Source: Chaetoderma sp. LZ-2023a (lineage: Eukaryota; Mollusca; Caudofoveata; Chaetodermatida; Chaetodermatidae). From it: a stretch of 64,000 nucleotides of DNA. The stretch covers positions 186,126,936 through 186,190,935 of the forward strand of contig CM067369.1 in NCBI GenBank assembly GCA_034401795.1. Direction: 5' to 3'. Under the pieces are notes generated by a model. That model was not told the DNA's origin. It did not search any database and saw only the letters and a program-made list of their open reading frames with translations. This document shows, piece by piece, positions 49,376-60,789 of this stretch (position 1 is the stretch's first letter; each line of letters begins with the position of its first letter). A program made the position numbers and the translations under genes.

Positions 49376-50765
49376 TGTCATATTCTACTGCTGAGTCTGA
49401 GTTTGATACCAGGACCGTCTCTCTAAAGTGTGAAGCAGTTGGCTTACACTGTGCTGCCCATAAATTGAATGGTGATAGCATTCAATATATTAAGAAATTC
49501 GAAGATATTCTAAGACCACTGTATGACTTCTACAAAAAAAGTGCTGTTAGGTCTGCTGAGCTATCAGCTAGGCTTGCACGATATTGCCCTAGAACGTATC
49601 GCGGTATATCGTGGTGAAAAAATCATGATATTTCGATATATTGTTTAGGCTATTGTATCGTATGAATTCACAGGGCGAATTGGTCATGGGTTGAGTTGGG
49701 ACTGTGCGGTTTGGCTTATTAGTCAAACTAGCCATATCGGTTTCGCAATAAGCTTTCATATTGGTTTGATACCGAATATTAGTTTTAGCAATGAGTTCTA
49801 ATTGGTAAATTTCAACAAAAAGTTGAAATCCAGTAGCCAAGATGCTTAAAAAACCGATCGTTAATAACACGAAAATAGGACAATTTCACGGTATAAATTC
49901 TTGCCGCCTTACACCTTGGCTTAATATTGTCCATAATGCCATGCCCATCATTACGTGAGTAAAATTATTATATTGAACAATCTAAATATTGCGTATTCTG
50001 TTATAATCATCGTATTTTACATCAAAACTGACCTCTAAAATTTGACATTTTATGTCGTCTTTGTGAAAATATACAAATCACATGATATTAGGAATGCGCT
50101 AAGTTTCTATATTTAGAGCGACTGTTGGAACATGGTTTGGACTCGGAACAATATATATATTATTACTGTACTTTAGATCGATCTCCATTTACATAGTAAC
50201 CGTTAGCCATCAGAAACATCTCAGATAGTTCACATTGCCTGCTAAAGCATGTTTACCATCTCATTTAGCTATCACATTTCCGAACGCACCACTTCTCACC
50301 TCCAAAAACAGGAGAGCAAGCAATATCACATGATTTGTATATTATCACGACGCCATTTAATGTCAAATTTAGGATTAATTTTGATTTTATAATCCATGTT
50401 TATTAAAAAATCTGCAATATTTATACTGTTCCAAGTAATAATTTCACTCCCATTATTGTCTATCTTTTTAAATAAGTTAAGAGAATGAGCTTCAACTTAT
50501 TCTTGACCTACTCCTAATATAAGCCCCACCCCCTTTCTCAGAGATGTTGGTTTGGAAATATATTGAACACCTTGCCATAATAGAAGCCTGTACAGTACAA
50601 TTTTGGCGATATATCAATTTTTTCAAAATCACATGGTAAAAAATTGGGGTTGAAAAAAAAATTTGCGATCGATATTATCGGATAATCGTGCAAGCCTACT
50701 ATCAGCTATTCATGAGCTACTAGAAGAACTAGAACAGAAAGTTATTGAGTTGGTAATTGGGCGCA
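49376..50765 (+). pseudogene. fossil hAT-type transposase-like gene, split by a MITE
   Basis: 49430-49560 reads CEAVGLHCAAHKLNGDSIQY IKKFEDILRPLYDFYKKSAV, like the C-AHRL ... F-NSAVR block of ZNF862/hAT-derived proteins. It resumes after the MITE at 50699 with AIHELLEELEQKVIELVIGR. Only this block is recognisable; no full domain. Confidence 0.6.
49569..50698. mobile_element. non-autonomous hAT element (1130 bp)
   Basis: Inverted ends TAGGCTTGCACGAT and ATCGTGCAAGCCTA, with a perfect 8-bp duplication CTATCAGC at 49561-49568 and 50699-50706. The 8-bp duplication and TAGG-TGCACGAT ends are hAT hallmarks. No transposase inside. Confidence 0.93.
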
Positions 50766-50969
50766 TGAGTAGCGCTTCCACATCCCACAGTTGTCGCATT
50801 TGATCATGTACACATTGTCCGGGTCACCGCAAGAGCATTTTTTGTATCTTAGAGAGTACACGCTTTGTTTTTGTTGTTACTTGGAACGCTGCTGCTTATG
50901 ATGCCAAGATTGAGAGAACTGCGAACATGTGAAGCAGCGACACCGCTTGAAGAAACTTTCGCCGCCCTG

Positions 50970-53010
50970 ATCAGAGAAAAGATTTGGAGCACCAAAAACC
51001 TTTACACCAAATCCAGGTGCAGATCACCTTCTTGACAGTTTCATCAGAACTGTCAAGAATGAGATCTCACAACATGTACACTATAGGTATAAACACGGCC
51101 ACACTTCCCCAGAGGAGAGATTAGCCATACACAATCTTACTGATATTCCAGGTGTAGTCATCAAGAAGACTGACAAAGGACAAGCCACAGTCATACAAAC
51201 TACGGATGACTATGTGACCGAAGCCCTCAGATGGCTCTCTGATACAACTTCTTATCTAAAACTAGACAATGGCAGATCAGAACACCATGTGAAACTAAAA
51301 AAAAAAGGCTGGACCAACTAGTTGCCAGTCAACAGCTTGACTCATATATTGCAAGCCAGCGCTTACCAAAACCAGTGAACACCGCGAGATCCTATCTATT
51401 ACCTAAAATTGACAAGGAACACAAAGATAATCTGGTACCAGGCCGTCCAATTATCAGTGGTAATGGTTGTCCAAATGAGCTCATCAGCAGCTTTGTGGAC
51501 GAAATATCGAACAAAATGTAACCAAAATTAATGTGAAGGACACCACCGAATTCCTGCGAATAGCAGAAGAATACGGACCTGTTCCAGCAGGTGCCCTCCT
51601 CGTCACTATGGCCATTACATCACTCTATACCAACATACCCCACAAAGAGGGACTCATGGCAGTCAGCAGGTTCCTTCGTATACACAGTCTCCTAGACAGT
51701 ATCTCCATAAGAGGCATTTTTAACCTGCTAAAATTGGTATTAGAATGCAACAACTTTGAATTTCATGGAGAACATTACCTACAGGTAGGGGGTACCGCAA
51801 TGGGCAGCAAAACAGCATGCACTTTTGCTTGTATTTTCATGGCAGACCTCGAAGAAAGACTTCTACCCGATGCACCATCACAACCATCACTTTTCCTCAT
51901 ATACATTGATGATATTTTCATCATCTGGGAACATGGCAAAGAAGCCCTAGATGACTTCATCAACTATATGAATAGTTGCCATGCATCTATAAAATTCACA
52001 ACAGAATCTTTAGAGACAGATGTAAGTTTCTTGGACACTAGAGTTATCTGGACGGATACCGCAGACTACATCAAGCATGGAACATCATGCACAATCTTAC
52101 TGATATTCCAGGTGTAGTCATCAAGAAGACTGACAAAGGACAAGCCACAGTCATACAAACTACGGATGACTATGTGACCGAAGCCCTCAGATGGCTGATA
52201 TTCCAGGTGTAGTCATCAAGAAGACTGACAAAGGACAAGCCACAGTCATACAAACTACGGATGACTATGTGACCGAAGCCCTCAGATGGCTGAGGGGGGG
52301 GGGGGGGGGGGGAGAATGGAGCGCAACAATATCCTACACCCCACAGACCAAGCCAAGTAAAACTTTCTTTATTAGCAACGACACACCAACTAGTCTTTTT
52401 GCTAAATCAGTGGTGCTCAAATTCTGGCCTCTACTAGAATCCAATGCAAGGTGTCGCCTTGCTTTTCCTGAGAAACCATTCTTCGGATACTGTAGGAACC
52501 CGACCGTTAGGGACAAAGTGGTTAGAGTGTGTCTTCCCAATCCAGAGAAAGATAGACCTCCATTTTGCAATCTGTTCCAACACTCGAAAAATTGCAATAT
52601 CTCCCAAAATATGATAAAAACAGTTTTTCACAGCGCGCACACTGGCTATACATACAGGTGCCAAATCATTGGCAACTGCAAAACTACAAACATAATCTAT
52701 CTCATCTCATTGTTGGCGAAACAAAGCGTATGTTCGGGATACACATCAAAGAACATTTACAAAGTATCTCTTACTTCTATGAAAGTGCCTCTTATGACGC
52801 ACTGGTATTAAGACACTTTAACCTCTACATGCATTCAAGGAATGATATGCAATATCGCATCATTCAAGTTCTCTCATCTGACCCAGATGACGACAACTCC
52901 ACCCTTTGGAGACGATCAAAAGAATCATATTTGATCCACCAACTCCATTGCATGTTCCATAAGGCATCAACAACACGGGTAGGGGTGCCCCAGCCCTGCA
53001 CGACGTAGTT
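50970..53010 (+). mobile_element. Penelope-like retroelement with RT and GIY-YIG, broken
   Basis: N-terminal block GVVIKKTDKGQATVIQ (51150). RT at 51533-52090 with ITSLYTNIPHKEGL, QVGGTAMGSKTACTFACIFM and FLIYIDDIFIIW (the AMG-K and Y-DD motifs of the family). Linker RDKVVRVCLPNPEKDRPP, then KTTNIIYLISL and GETKRMFGIHIKEHL (GIY-YIG). No ribozyme seen downstream. Contains an internal triplicated segment and a G run. Several breaks. Confidence 0.88.
52102..52312 (+). repeat. identical 95-bp direct repeats plus G19 tract
   Basis: 52102-52196 and 52197-52291 are exact tandem copies of 51142-51236 of the same element, followed at 52294-52312 by 19 G. See findings. Confidence 0.9.
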
Positions 53011-53024
53011 ATTAACCCCCTAAC

Positions 53025-53222
53025 ATTATTCCACCCTTTACTTTCTCAACGAAAATGACCAACTGCAGTCCAAGAGTTAATTTTTTTAAATATATCATGC
53101 GAATTACTGACCCTGTTATTGAGCCAGTCATTCCAGTGATAAGTTTTCAAAAATAGTATTCTTGACCTTGCTAATTCACACTTATCAAGGCCACTGTGGC
53201 GGCTTCAATGTTAAAGGGATAA
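53025..53222. mobile_element. family C foldback, decayed
   Basis: CCAACTGCAGTCCAAGAG, TTATTGAGCCAGTCATTCCA, GTGATAAGTTTTCAAAAATA, AAGGCCACTGTGGCGGC, TGTTAAAGGGATAA. Confidence 0.65.
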
Positions 53223-53325
53223 TCTAACTAACTTTAGCACTAATGAGTAATGGCACTTATAATATATTCTTATCATGTTTTTTCAGTGGTAAAATATTGC
53301 CTCTAAAATATGCTAGTCAGTTGTT

Positions 53326-53480
53326 GTAATAATAATAATAATAATAATATTAAAGCAAAGATATTAAATCATTAATCGTATTATAATATTTTAAAATATA
53401 TAATAATAATTATAATAATATTAATAATGTTTTTTATTGTTTCACTAAATAATGGTATACTACTACTACCACTACTACTA
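53326..53480. repeat. AAT/ACT-rich simple sequence
   Basis: (AAT)n at 53330-53350 and scattered TAATAAT to 53430, then (CTA)n at 53460-53480. Confidence 0.85.
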
Positions 53481-53727
53481 CTTGATTGTTTTCTCAAGTT
53501 TCACTAAATTATTTTTGCACATACATGCACTTGTTCATACCAACCTGCCTCTCAATTTGGCTGACCTTCTCGTGGAGAGAGTCGTGAGTAATCAATATGT
53601 AACCCCCACCCCACCCGCTATACAAATATTATATAAAGATAATTCTGATTCAGATATATATTAGATGAAATGAACTAGCCGAAAGCTATTAACCCTATAA
53701 ACATTCGTGTCTCAAATTCATGACAGC

Positions 53728-53806
53728 TATGCAGGAAAACTGTTCTATATTTTGAAATCAATTCCACTGGAAATGGTCCAATTAATTTCAAAATATTCAA
53801 CAAAAT
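53728..53806. repeat. core palindrome
   Basis: ACTGTTCTATATTTTGAAAT ... AATTTCAAAATATTCAACAA. 53810-54340 contains no gene seen. Confidence 0.6.
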
Positions 53807-54344
53807 ATTTCTAACATCAATTAAAATGAGATCTATGAGTTTCCGATTTATGGTTACTTAATCACGGCATTAGCGTCCCGAACCTGAAAAAAAAGATAAA
53901 TATTATTAGACACAGAGAGACTTATACAGATCGCCGGTAAAACAATATCATCATTCTCATATAACTTTACAACAATTTACAACATATAACGATGTTGAGC
54001 ATGCTGTCAAATATGTAATAATGCGAGAAGCTGCCAAAAATCTATGTTTTTATGCACTATATTTCCGTCTGGGCAGGCTGTCGAAAACGAATTAATATTT
54101 AAGTCTGCCGAAATTACATGGCTGCCAAAACTGCCTGAGACCTATATTTAACCGATAATACTAGAGATTCTGAGCTGAAATGTCGAATTTCATAATTATT
54201 TACTGCGACATAATTTTAACTTGAGAAAATTTCAGATTTTTAAATTGATTTCAACATCCAGTACCACGGTACCGTAGACGCCTGGGTCACGCTAATAGAT
54301 GTAAAATTTTTACATAACACAGTGACTTCAAAATAATATTGTAG

Positions 54345-55093
54345 CGCAACGGTTAATGCCCTCAATGGTCAGATCCTCATCATGATATTGTGCTCTTTCT
54401 GTTCTGGTTTCAATAGGCGCTGTAGTCATATACTAATTGTTGGTCGCTCCAGTATCTATCTAGACGGGCCTTGAATGCATTCACAGATGGGGCTTCAACA
54501 ACAAATTTAGGTAGCTTATTCCAGATTTTTGGGACTCGAACTGGAAAACAGGTTCTACGAACGTTTAGTTTTGCCCTCGTCTGAAAGATTTTCTTGTCAT
54601 GTCCCCTGACAACATCTCTGCACTACCTCTTCTCTAAGTGTTAATATAGATCCTACATCTTCGTCATATACACCATGCAGCAGTTTGTATACTTCGATCA
54701 TATCACCGCGGACTCTGCGGAATGCCAAGGTTGGCAGTTTCAGTCTTTTTAGTCTTTCCTTATAGCTGAGTTCCCGTAGACCAGGTATCTGTTTGGTTGC
54801 TCTTCTCCGTACGTTTTCTATGAGTGTGATGACTGATTTTTTATATGGGCACCATACAGCTGTGGCATAGTCTAGATGGCTCCTTACCATTGCCTTGTAT
54901 AATGGTACAAAGTTTTTCTCGTTTAGATCGATATAGGCTCTACGAATAATTCCAACCATACTGTTTGCTTTATTCACCTTCTCTGTAATGTGTCTCTCGA
55001 AGTTTAGTGATTCATCTATAATCAGTCAAATGTCCTTTTCTTCTTTCGATTTTAAAATTTTGTGGTTTTCCCCGTCGGCTATAATATGGTAGT
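54345..55093 (-). mobile_element. LINE (CR1/Jockey-like), 3' part: RT thumb and C-terminus
   Basis: Minus reading: YHIIADGENHKILKSKEEKD, FERHITEKVNKANSMVGIIR, LYKAMVRSHLDYATAVWCPY, RATKQIPGLRELSYKERLKR, then TCFPVRVPKIWNKLPKFVVE, APSVNAFKARLDRYWS and a stop. These are the normal end motifs of such LINEs. One frame break near 54600. Its RT core lies beyond the DNA transposon at 58739-59640. Confidence 0.9.
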
Positions 55094-56543
55094 TGGGCAA
55101 TTCCACATGAGAGAAGGCCTTTTTAGTAAAATTGATATATATAGCCATTATCATGAAACTTACTGTTTCAGTAGAGAAGTATGCACTGAATATGAATCTG
55201 AAAACAGATTTTAGATATATTAATAAGTTTTACTGTAAATTAATTTTGAATTTAGGGATATGTTAGCTTTATAAGATATATTTTGTTGCAAATTTTTAAC
55301 TTCTGCTAAGAAATCATTACTCATGCCATTACTTCAGACATTTTAATTGAATTTATACCTTTAGATATGCCCAAAAAGACAAATTATAAGTATTTCTATC
55401 TATGCCTTTAAAATTTTATTTAAGAAGGTGTCCAAATCTCATCCATTTTTAGTAATTACGTTACCAAAATAGTTACAACAGTTGAGTTCCTGACCTCAAT
55501 TAGGCGTCAACTATCCTGATATTGTGAATTCTCTGATTTCATCATATTACTAATCAAGAGTTATAAACATTTTTGTCATGTTTTGGAGAAAACACAGTAA
55601 CGGAATTACATTGGTAATGGAATTACACCGTACCGGAATTACAGCAAATTGATTTAAAGCTGTATATAGATGGATATAATGTTGTTTCTATTGATTCAAT
55701 GATTGGCCACAAACCCGTGGCAGCGTTTAAGTCAAAGAATTGCTTGTTCATTATTCATCACATGTAATTAATGACCTAAAAAGATGGAAGCAAAACAAAA
55801 ACAAAAATTAATTAGAAAATTAATCAAAAAAACCAAATTAATTAAAAAAAAAAAAATTAATCAGAAGAGTTGTAAGCACATGTCTCACACCAAGATTTTG
55901 AATCCGGAAACATCCACGTAATTGGTGAGTATCTTCAAAGTATCTACTAATAATTCATGATAGTTATATATGGAGATATGTTCTAACTATTTCCAAGATT
56001 TTCCCAGATGTCATTTAAAGAAGAAAAGATGATAAATACAGATGGAGCTCAATTGTTATTAACAATCTACGTATATATGTCCATTCTCTGCATTAACTTT
56101 GTGGATATGAATAATCAAATGATATAATCAAAAGAATAGATAGACCATGACCAAAGTTGCAGAATCCTAGTCTATGCATACACCCTTTAACATGTACTAA
56201 AATGTTAGAGAAATATCGGACCAGTCTTTGCCAAGATATCCATAGATAAATCTGATCCAGGTTTTAACCCTGATCTTGACCAAAATCAGAAATCCTAGGT
56301 TATGGCATAAATCTGTCAAGTTGCATTAAGCAAATCGGACTAGAAATTTCGAAAAAAAGCCCAGGCAGACAAACTGACCCTATTATGTAATAGGGTCAGC
56401 TCTCCTGCCTGGGCTTTTTTTGGAAATTGTACAATAACCTCTCCAACCACCTCCAGTGGGGCAAAGGTAATATTATAACCATAGGTACTTTAACCCTTTA
56501 ATGGATGAACTTCATCAAGAAACATTATATTTTCACATTCTAA

Positions 56544-57225
56544 ATGACTGAGAAAATCCTGAGCGAGCTAAACTGGTTAAAGAGAAAGACTATTAGAAAG
56601 TCTGTGAAAAAATCAAGTGTGACTGTTGGAGAGAAAGAAGTTGGGAGGGACAAGAATAGAAAGCGTGTTGCCCAGCATCGTAAAAAGATGAAGCAAGTGA
56701 AGCACGGAAAAGCAGGGTCTCCTCATAAGCGAGTTGCTGGTCAAATTCAAGCGGGTAATCTGGTAGCCTACCCGTATCTGTCCCCACAGATTTTAGGGAG
56801 AGCAAAGAAGAGTGTGCTGTGTTACCTAGATCACCAATAAAAAGAACTGCGTTGATTGCATCTCTTGCTTCAGATGTTGGACTCAGATTGAGATCTGGAA
56901 AAAAGACCAACGGGAATCGTGGGATGGATGATGGCACGCAGAAACAAATTGTTGAATTCTTTCTTACCACTTCATGGATGTGTCCTGGACAGAAAGACAG
57001 AGTGATAGTGTGAAAACCTGGCATGAAAAAGCAAATACTTCAAAAACATTACATGTTAACTACACTTAAAGAAGCCCATGCCATGTTCCTGGATAAAAAT
57101 CCAACAACCTCTGTGTCATTCTCTAAGTTCGCTGAGCTCGTACCTCCACAAGTGCATTTACAGTGTAGCGTACCTCATAATTCCTGTCTATGTATTTACC
57201 ATGAAAATATTCGCTTTTCCTTCAA
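56544..57225 (+). pseudogene. transposase-like N-terminal frames
   Basis: Two or three broken frames on the plus strand. 56544-56840 is a Lys/Arg-rich coiled segment (RKRVAQHRKKMKQVKHGKAG). 57023-57225 reads YMLTTLKEAHAMFLDKNPTT SVSFSKFAELVPPQV then PHNSCLCIYHENI, a Cys/His block that recurs in a large group of invertebrate transposon-derived proteins. Broken by frame shifts relative to the next part. Confidence 0.65.
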
Positions 57226-57228
57226 TCT

Positions 57229-57753
57229 TTGAATAAAAGTGGGTTGCCACTGCCAACTAGTTTCCGTGATTTCATAGCACTGATTGTGTGTAACCAGGAA
57301 AACGAGGAATGTATGTCTGGTAAATGTGATAATTGCCCAGGCATCAGTGTGCTATCTCCATCAGAAGACTTGTCTACTCAAACCATTGAATGCCAGTGGG
57401 TTTTTAATCGCAAAACCACCAAGGATGTGTTTCATGGAACTGTTGGTGAATGTTTCAATAAGTTAGTCGAGAAAACACCATACTTTCTTACCCATACACA
57501 TGTTAAAAGAATCCAGTCATTCGAATTTGAACACCAGAGAGAAAGTGTAAAAGCTGATATCTGTACAGACAAGGTTGTCATACAGGTGGACTTCGCAGAA
57601 AATTTCACCACTAAAATGCAGAATGAAATTCGGTCAGGGTATTGTGCCTATGGTCAAGTTACACTGTTTACTGTGTGCGCCTGGGAGAAAGAAGGAGGAA
57701 AGATGTTGAATATGGAAATTAATATCACCCAGAAACTGTTGCTGTTTTACTAG
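57229..57753 (+). pseudogene. DDE-type transposase-like fragment
   Basis: 174 codons. ENEECMSGKCDNCPG (Cys-rich), YFLTHTHVKRIQSFEFEHQR, then VVIQVDFAENFTTKMQNEIRSG, where the Asp in QVDFAEN is a likely first catalytic acid, and QVTLFTVCAW. Truncated: coding similarity ends at about 57700, where a foldback takes over, so the later catalytic residues are missing. I associate this with invertebrate DDE transposons (possibly Sola-like), but the family call is tentative. Confidence 0.65.
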
Positions 57754-57800
57754 GCACCAATGGTTTTCAATCATATAAATTTCAAAATAGTCCACATAAT
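57704..57800. repeat. core palindrome inside the transposase frame
   Basis: TTGAATATGGAAATTAATAT ... ACTGTTGCTGTTTTACTAGGCACCAATGG region ... ATAAATTTCAAAATAGTCCA. It forms the artificial C-terminus of the preceding frame. Confidence 0.65.
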
Positions 57801-58738
57801 ATATGATTTACGTCATAAAGAAATTTGCTTTAGCTAGCAAGGATTTGTTATTGAAAGGGTTAAGTACATGCACAACTCCAATCTAAACATCATAATGACA
57901 TGCATTTGACTTGGTGCAGTCTTGATTAAAGTAATTTATCATGGAACGTAGCATTTCCGGACTGCTTTGCAAAAACTGTGTGTTAGTGTAATTCCGTTAC
58001 CATGTACAAAACATGGATTTAGTATCTGTTGTGACTTGGTAGAGCCACATTTCTTAGGCAGAAAAAACATGACCAATAACTACAGTTTTCGCAAAACACA
58101 TTAGCATAGAATTGGTGTATACTTCATCAATAATATCTGAAAACACGTCTTGTAGTTCTATACACGATGAATAATTAGTTTGTAAAACACTACTCTATTA
58201 CTTTTTACAGTTGATTATTGATAGTTAAATGTGTTCAAATGGTTCAGTAATTAGTTAAACTGGTAAGGTATGTTCATGACATTAATTCTATTACAGAAAT
58301 GTGTATTTTTCAAGACTGAATTCAGAGAATGTAATTCCGTTACCACTGCCTTTCCAAGAAAATTAGAAAAATTAGAAAATGTTGAAAGGTTTTTACAAAA
58401 ATCATCTTTGCCCTTGTTAAGTTAACACATGTAGGCATTTAAAAGTGGAGCAACCTATGGTCTAGGTACTGTATTTTTCATAGAAATTCAATTCAAAGTT
58501 TAGTTAAATAAAGTTCATGTTTTTCTGACGTAATTCCGTTACCACTGCTTCTTCACTCACCCACACTCCCATATATATGTGTTTCCTCTCATTCAATATT
58601 TTTCAATGGTGGGTGATGTATCGAGGGACCATTTAAAATGGTCACTCACTGGCCATTCTTTAGGACTACTTGGGAATAAACCAAAATATGTCCAGTTTTT
58701 CTCTGAATTGTAATTCCGTTACTGTGGAATTGCCCAGT

Positions 58739-59640
58739 TACTTGCTTCTACATTTGGTCGCCCGAAGCTCATTTGGATACATTTGTCTGGGTGGAAGCGG
58801 AGAAGGCAAGTGTTTAACCACTCTGCTAGCTCATTTAGGTCTGACTGCAGTGTGGCTTTGTCATCTGGCTTTAGGATAGTCCGGAAGATCTTAGTGTTAT
58901 CTGCAAATAAATATGCGTCTGAGATTACTTGTCCCGGCAAGTCATTTATATAAATGGCAAAAAGTAATGGACCTAATACACTCCCTTGCGGTATTCCACT
59001 TGTAACATCCATCCAGCTCGACTCCTCACCATCTATGGCTACTTGCTGCACACGGTCACTCAGGAAAGACGTAACCCATCCATGAATTGGATCTGTTATC
59101 TTGAAAGCCTTCATCTTGTCCATAAGCCATCTGTATGGGACTGTATCGAAGGCTTTCTTGAAATCTAGGTAGCTGACGTCAACTGAATGGCTTAGATCAA
59201 TCGCTTTTGTCCATTTCTCAAGGACATGGAGGAGCTGTAATGTTGTCGACCTGCCACTGATAAAACCGAACTGTTTCTTACTGAAGAACTTATTTTCAGT
59301 CATGTACTTCATAATGTGGTCCCTAACTATGCCCTCCAATACCTTGCATAGGATGCTGGTTAGGCTTACTGGTCGATAGTTTCCCGGCTGTTTCTTGTCG
59401 CCTTTCTTAAATATGGCTGAGATCTTGGACTTTTTCCAGGATTCCGGAACTGACTTTGATTGCAAAGAAGTTGAGTATATGCTAGCTAGTGGGATAGCAA
59501 GTGGTCCTGCTAGCTCTTTAAGGACTCTTGGATGAATGCAGTCTGGTCCCGGAGATTTACTGATCATCATCATGTTTAGCTTTTTCAGATCTTTTTGTAC
59601 GATTTCCTCTGTGATCTCAAGTTGTGTCATCTCTATTGAT
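58739..59640 (-). mobile_element. LINE (CR1/Jockey-like), RT core
   Basis: About 300 residues open: SKSPGPDCIHPRVLKELAG, GNYRPVSLTSILCKVLEG, FGFISGRSTTLQLL, VSYLDFKKAFDTVP (motif A), SGIPQGSVLGPLLFAIYIND (motif B), YLFADNTK (motif C; the second Asp of the usual ADD is Asn), FHPDKCIQMSFG. It stops being LINE-like at 58737, exactly where the DNA transposon begins. The 5' half of the LINE is missing. Confidence 0.93.
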
Positions 59641-60155
59641 CCTCAGGATAAACTGCGTATGCTCTGGCGATATTTTGTGAAGCAATTGATGTGAAGTTAT
59701 ACATTGTATTAAGTACCACAATAACGTAGTACCCTTACCCCATCCTATTTAACTTTTAAGATGATATCGAAAACTGGTAACGAGTAACATTTACTAATGA
59801 TGTTTTCAATAACCTACGTTGACAAACTATTAAAAGTAATTGTTATTTTACCAAATCTCCTATTCAGTTATTAAGATTAATTATTGCATATTTTATTGCA
59901 AACTTATAAATTGCGAAACTTTAATAAAAACGTTCTTCTTAATTTGTCATGTGTAGTAATTCCCGTCTATATTTCGTCATATCATCATCATCATAGGATT
60001 TCATAGGATAGCGATGTGGACACATGCTTATTCAGCCTCTATGTCCACCTCTTCAGTTGTGAATGAAACATAATACTCTCGCACGTGACTTCTCGGCATT
60101 TTATAGTCCATGATAAAGTCAAATTTCATCTCCTGGTCCTTCCAAAATTGATCTA
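59641..60155. other. no gene recognised
   Basis: AT-rich spacer with a TCATCATCATCATAGG track near 59980 and a duplicated TTTCATAGGAT. No coding or repeat family assigned. Confidence 0.45.
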
Positions 60156-60715
60156 GTCCTACATATAACAAACAAGAAGAAGCCATCTACATTCACTTAC
60201 TCAATTCAATACCAGCCACTAGAGAGTACCGATAGTGCCAAGTACCTTGGATTGTCAATCCACAAGAATCTCTCATGGAATGAACATATTAATTCGATTG
60301 CGAAAAAAGCTTATCGCACAAGGTCATTTCTCCAGTATAATATCTGTTCCTGCCCAATGAAAGACAAGACACAGTGCTACACCACATTGGTGAGACACAT
60401 GCTCGAATACGCATCAATAATATGGGATCCACATTACCAGACTAACATTCACAAACTGGAAGCAGTTCAGAGGATATCAGCCCACTTCATCAAGAATGAC
60501 TACAGCCGGTACAGCGGTGTCACTGCAATGCTCCAGTAGCTAGATTTCCCAACTCTTGAAGAATGCCATGCTAAATCCAAAGTTACCATGATGTACAGGA
60601 TTTCCAATGACCTGATTGACATCCCAAGCAATCAACTTCACCCAGTTAAGTCAGCTACCAGGAAGACTAACAAAAAAACTCTTTTTAGTACCACACAGCA
60701 AACTGACTAGCGTCC
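60156..60715 (+). mobile_element. LINE fragment, RT thumb region
   Basis: Plus strand: AKYLGLSIHKNLSWNEHINS, AKKAYRTRSFLQYNI, LVRHMLEYASIIWDPHYQTN, AVQRISAHFIKNDYSRYSGV, LDFPTLEECHAKSKVTMMYR. Typical C-terminal part of a Jockey/CR1-type LINE. One in-frame stop near 60537 and a break near the end. Confidence 0.85.
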
Positions 60716-60789
60716 AGGTAAGCACGAGGTGACAGTGGCATAGAGAACAACATGCATCTGTAACTGTTCACCACCATCCTGTTATGCAT

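Larger units (their letters stand above)
55094..58736 (+). mobile_element. DNA transposon (3643 bp) inserted in the LINE
   Basis: Terminal inverted repeats TGGGCAATTCCACA (55094-55107) and TGTGGAATTGCCCA (58723-58736), flanked by GT on both sides (2-bp duplication or slightly more). Subterminal motif GTAACGGAATTAC or its inverse TAATTCCGTTAC at about 55598, 55617, 55630, 57990, 58330, 58532 and 58711, as expected for transposase-binding sites. Carries a transposase-like gene (56544-57753) and a foldback. Superfamily not assigned. Confidence 0.82.

Noticed and set aside
56593-57024. 143-codon minus-strand frame
   Set aside because: Antisense of the transposase-like region; no recognisable motif, while the plus strand shows conserved blocks.
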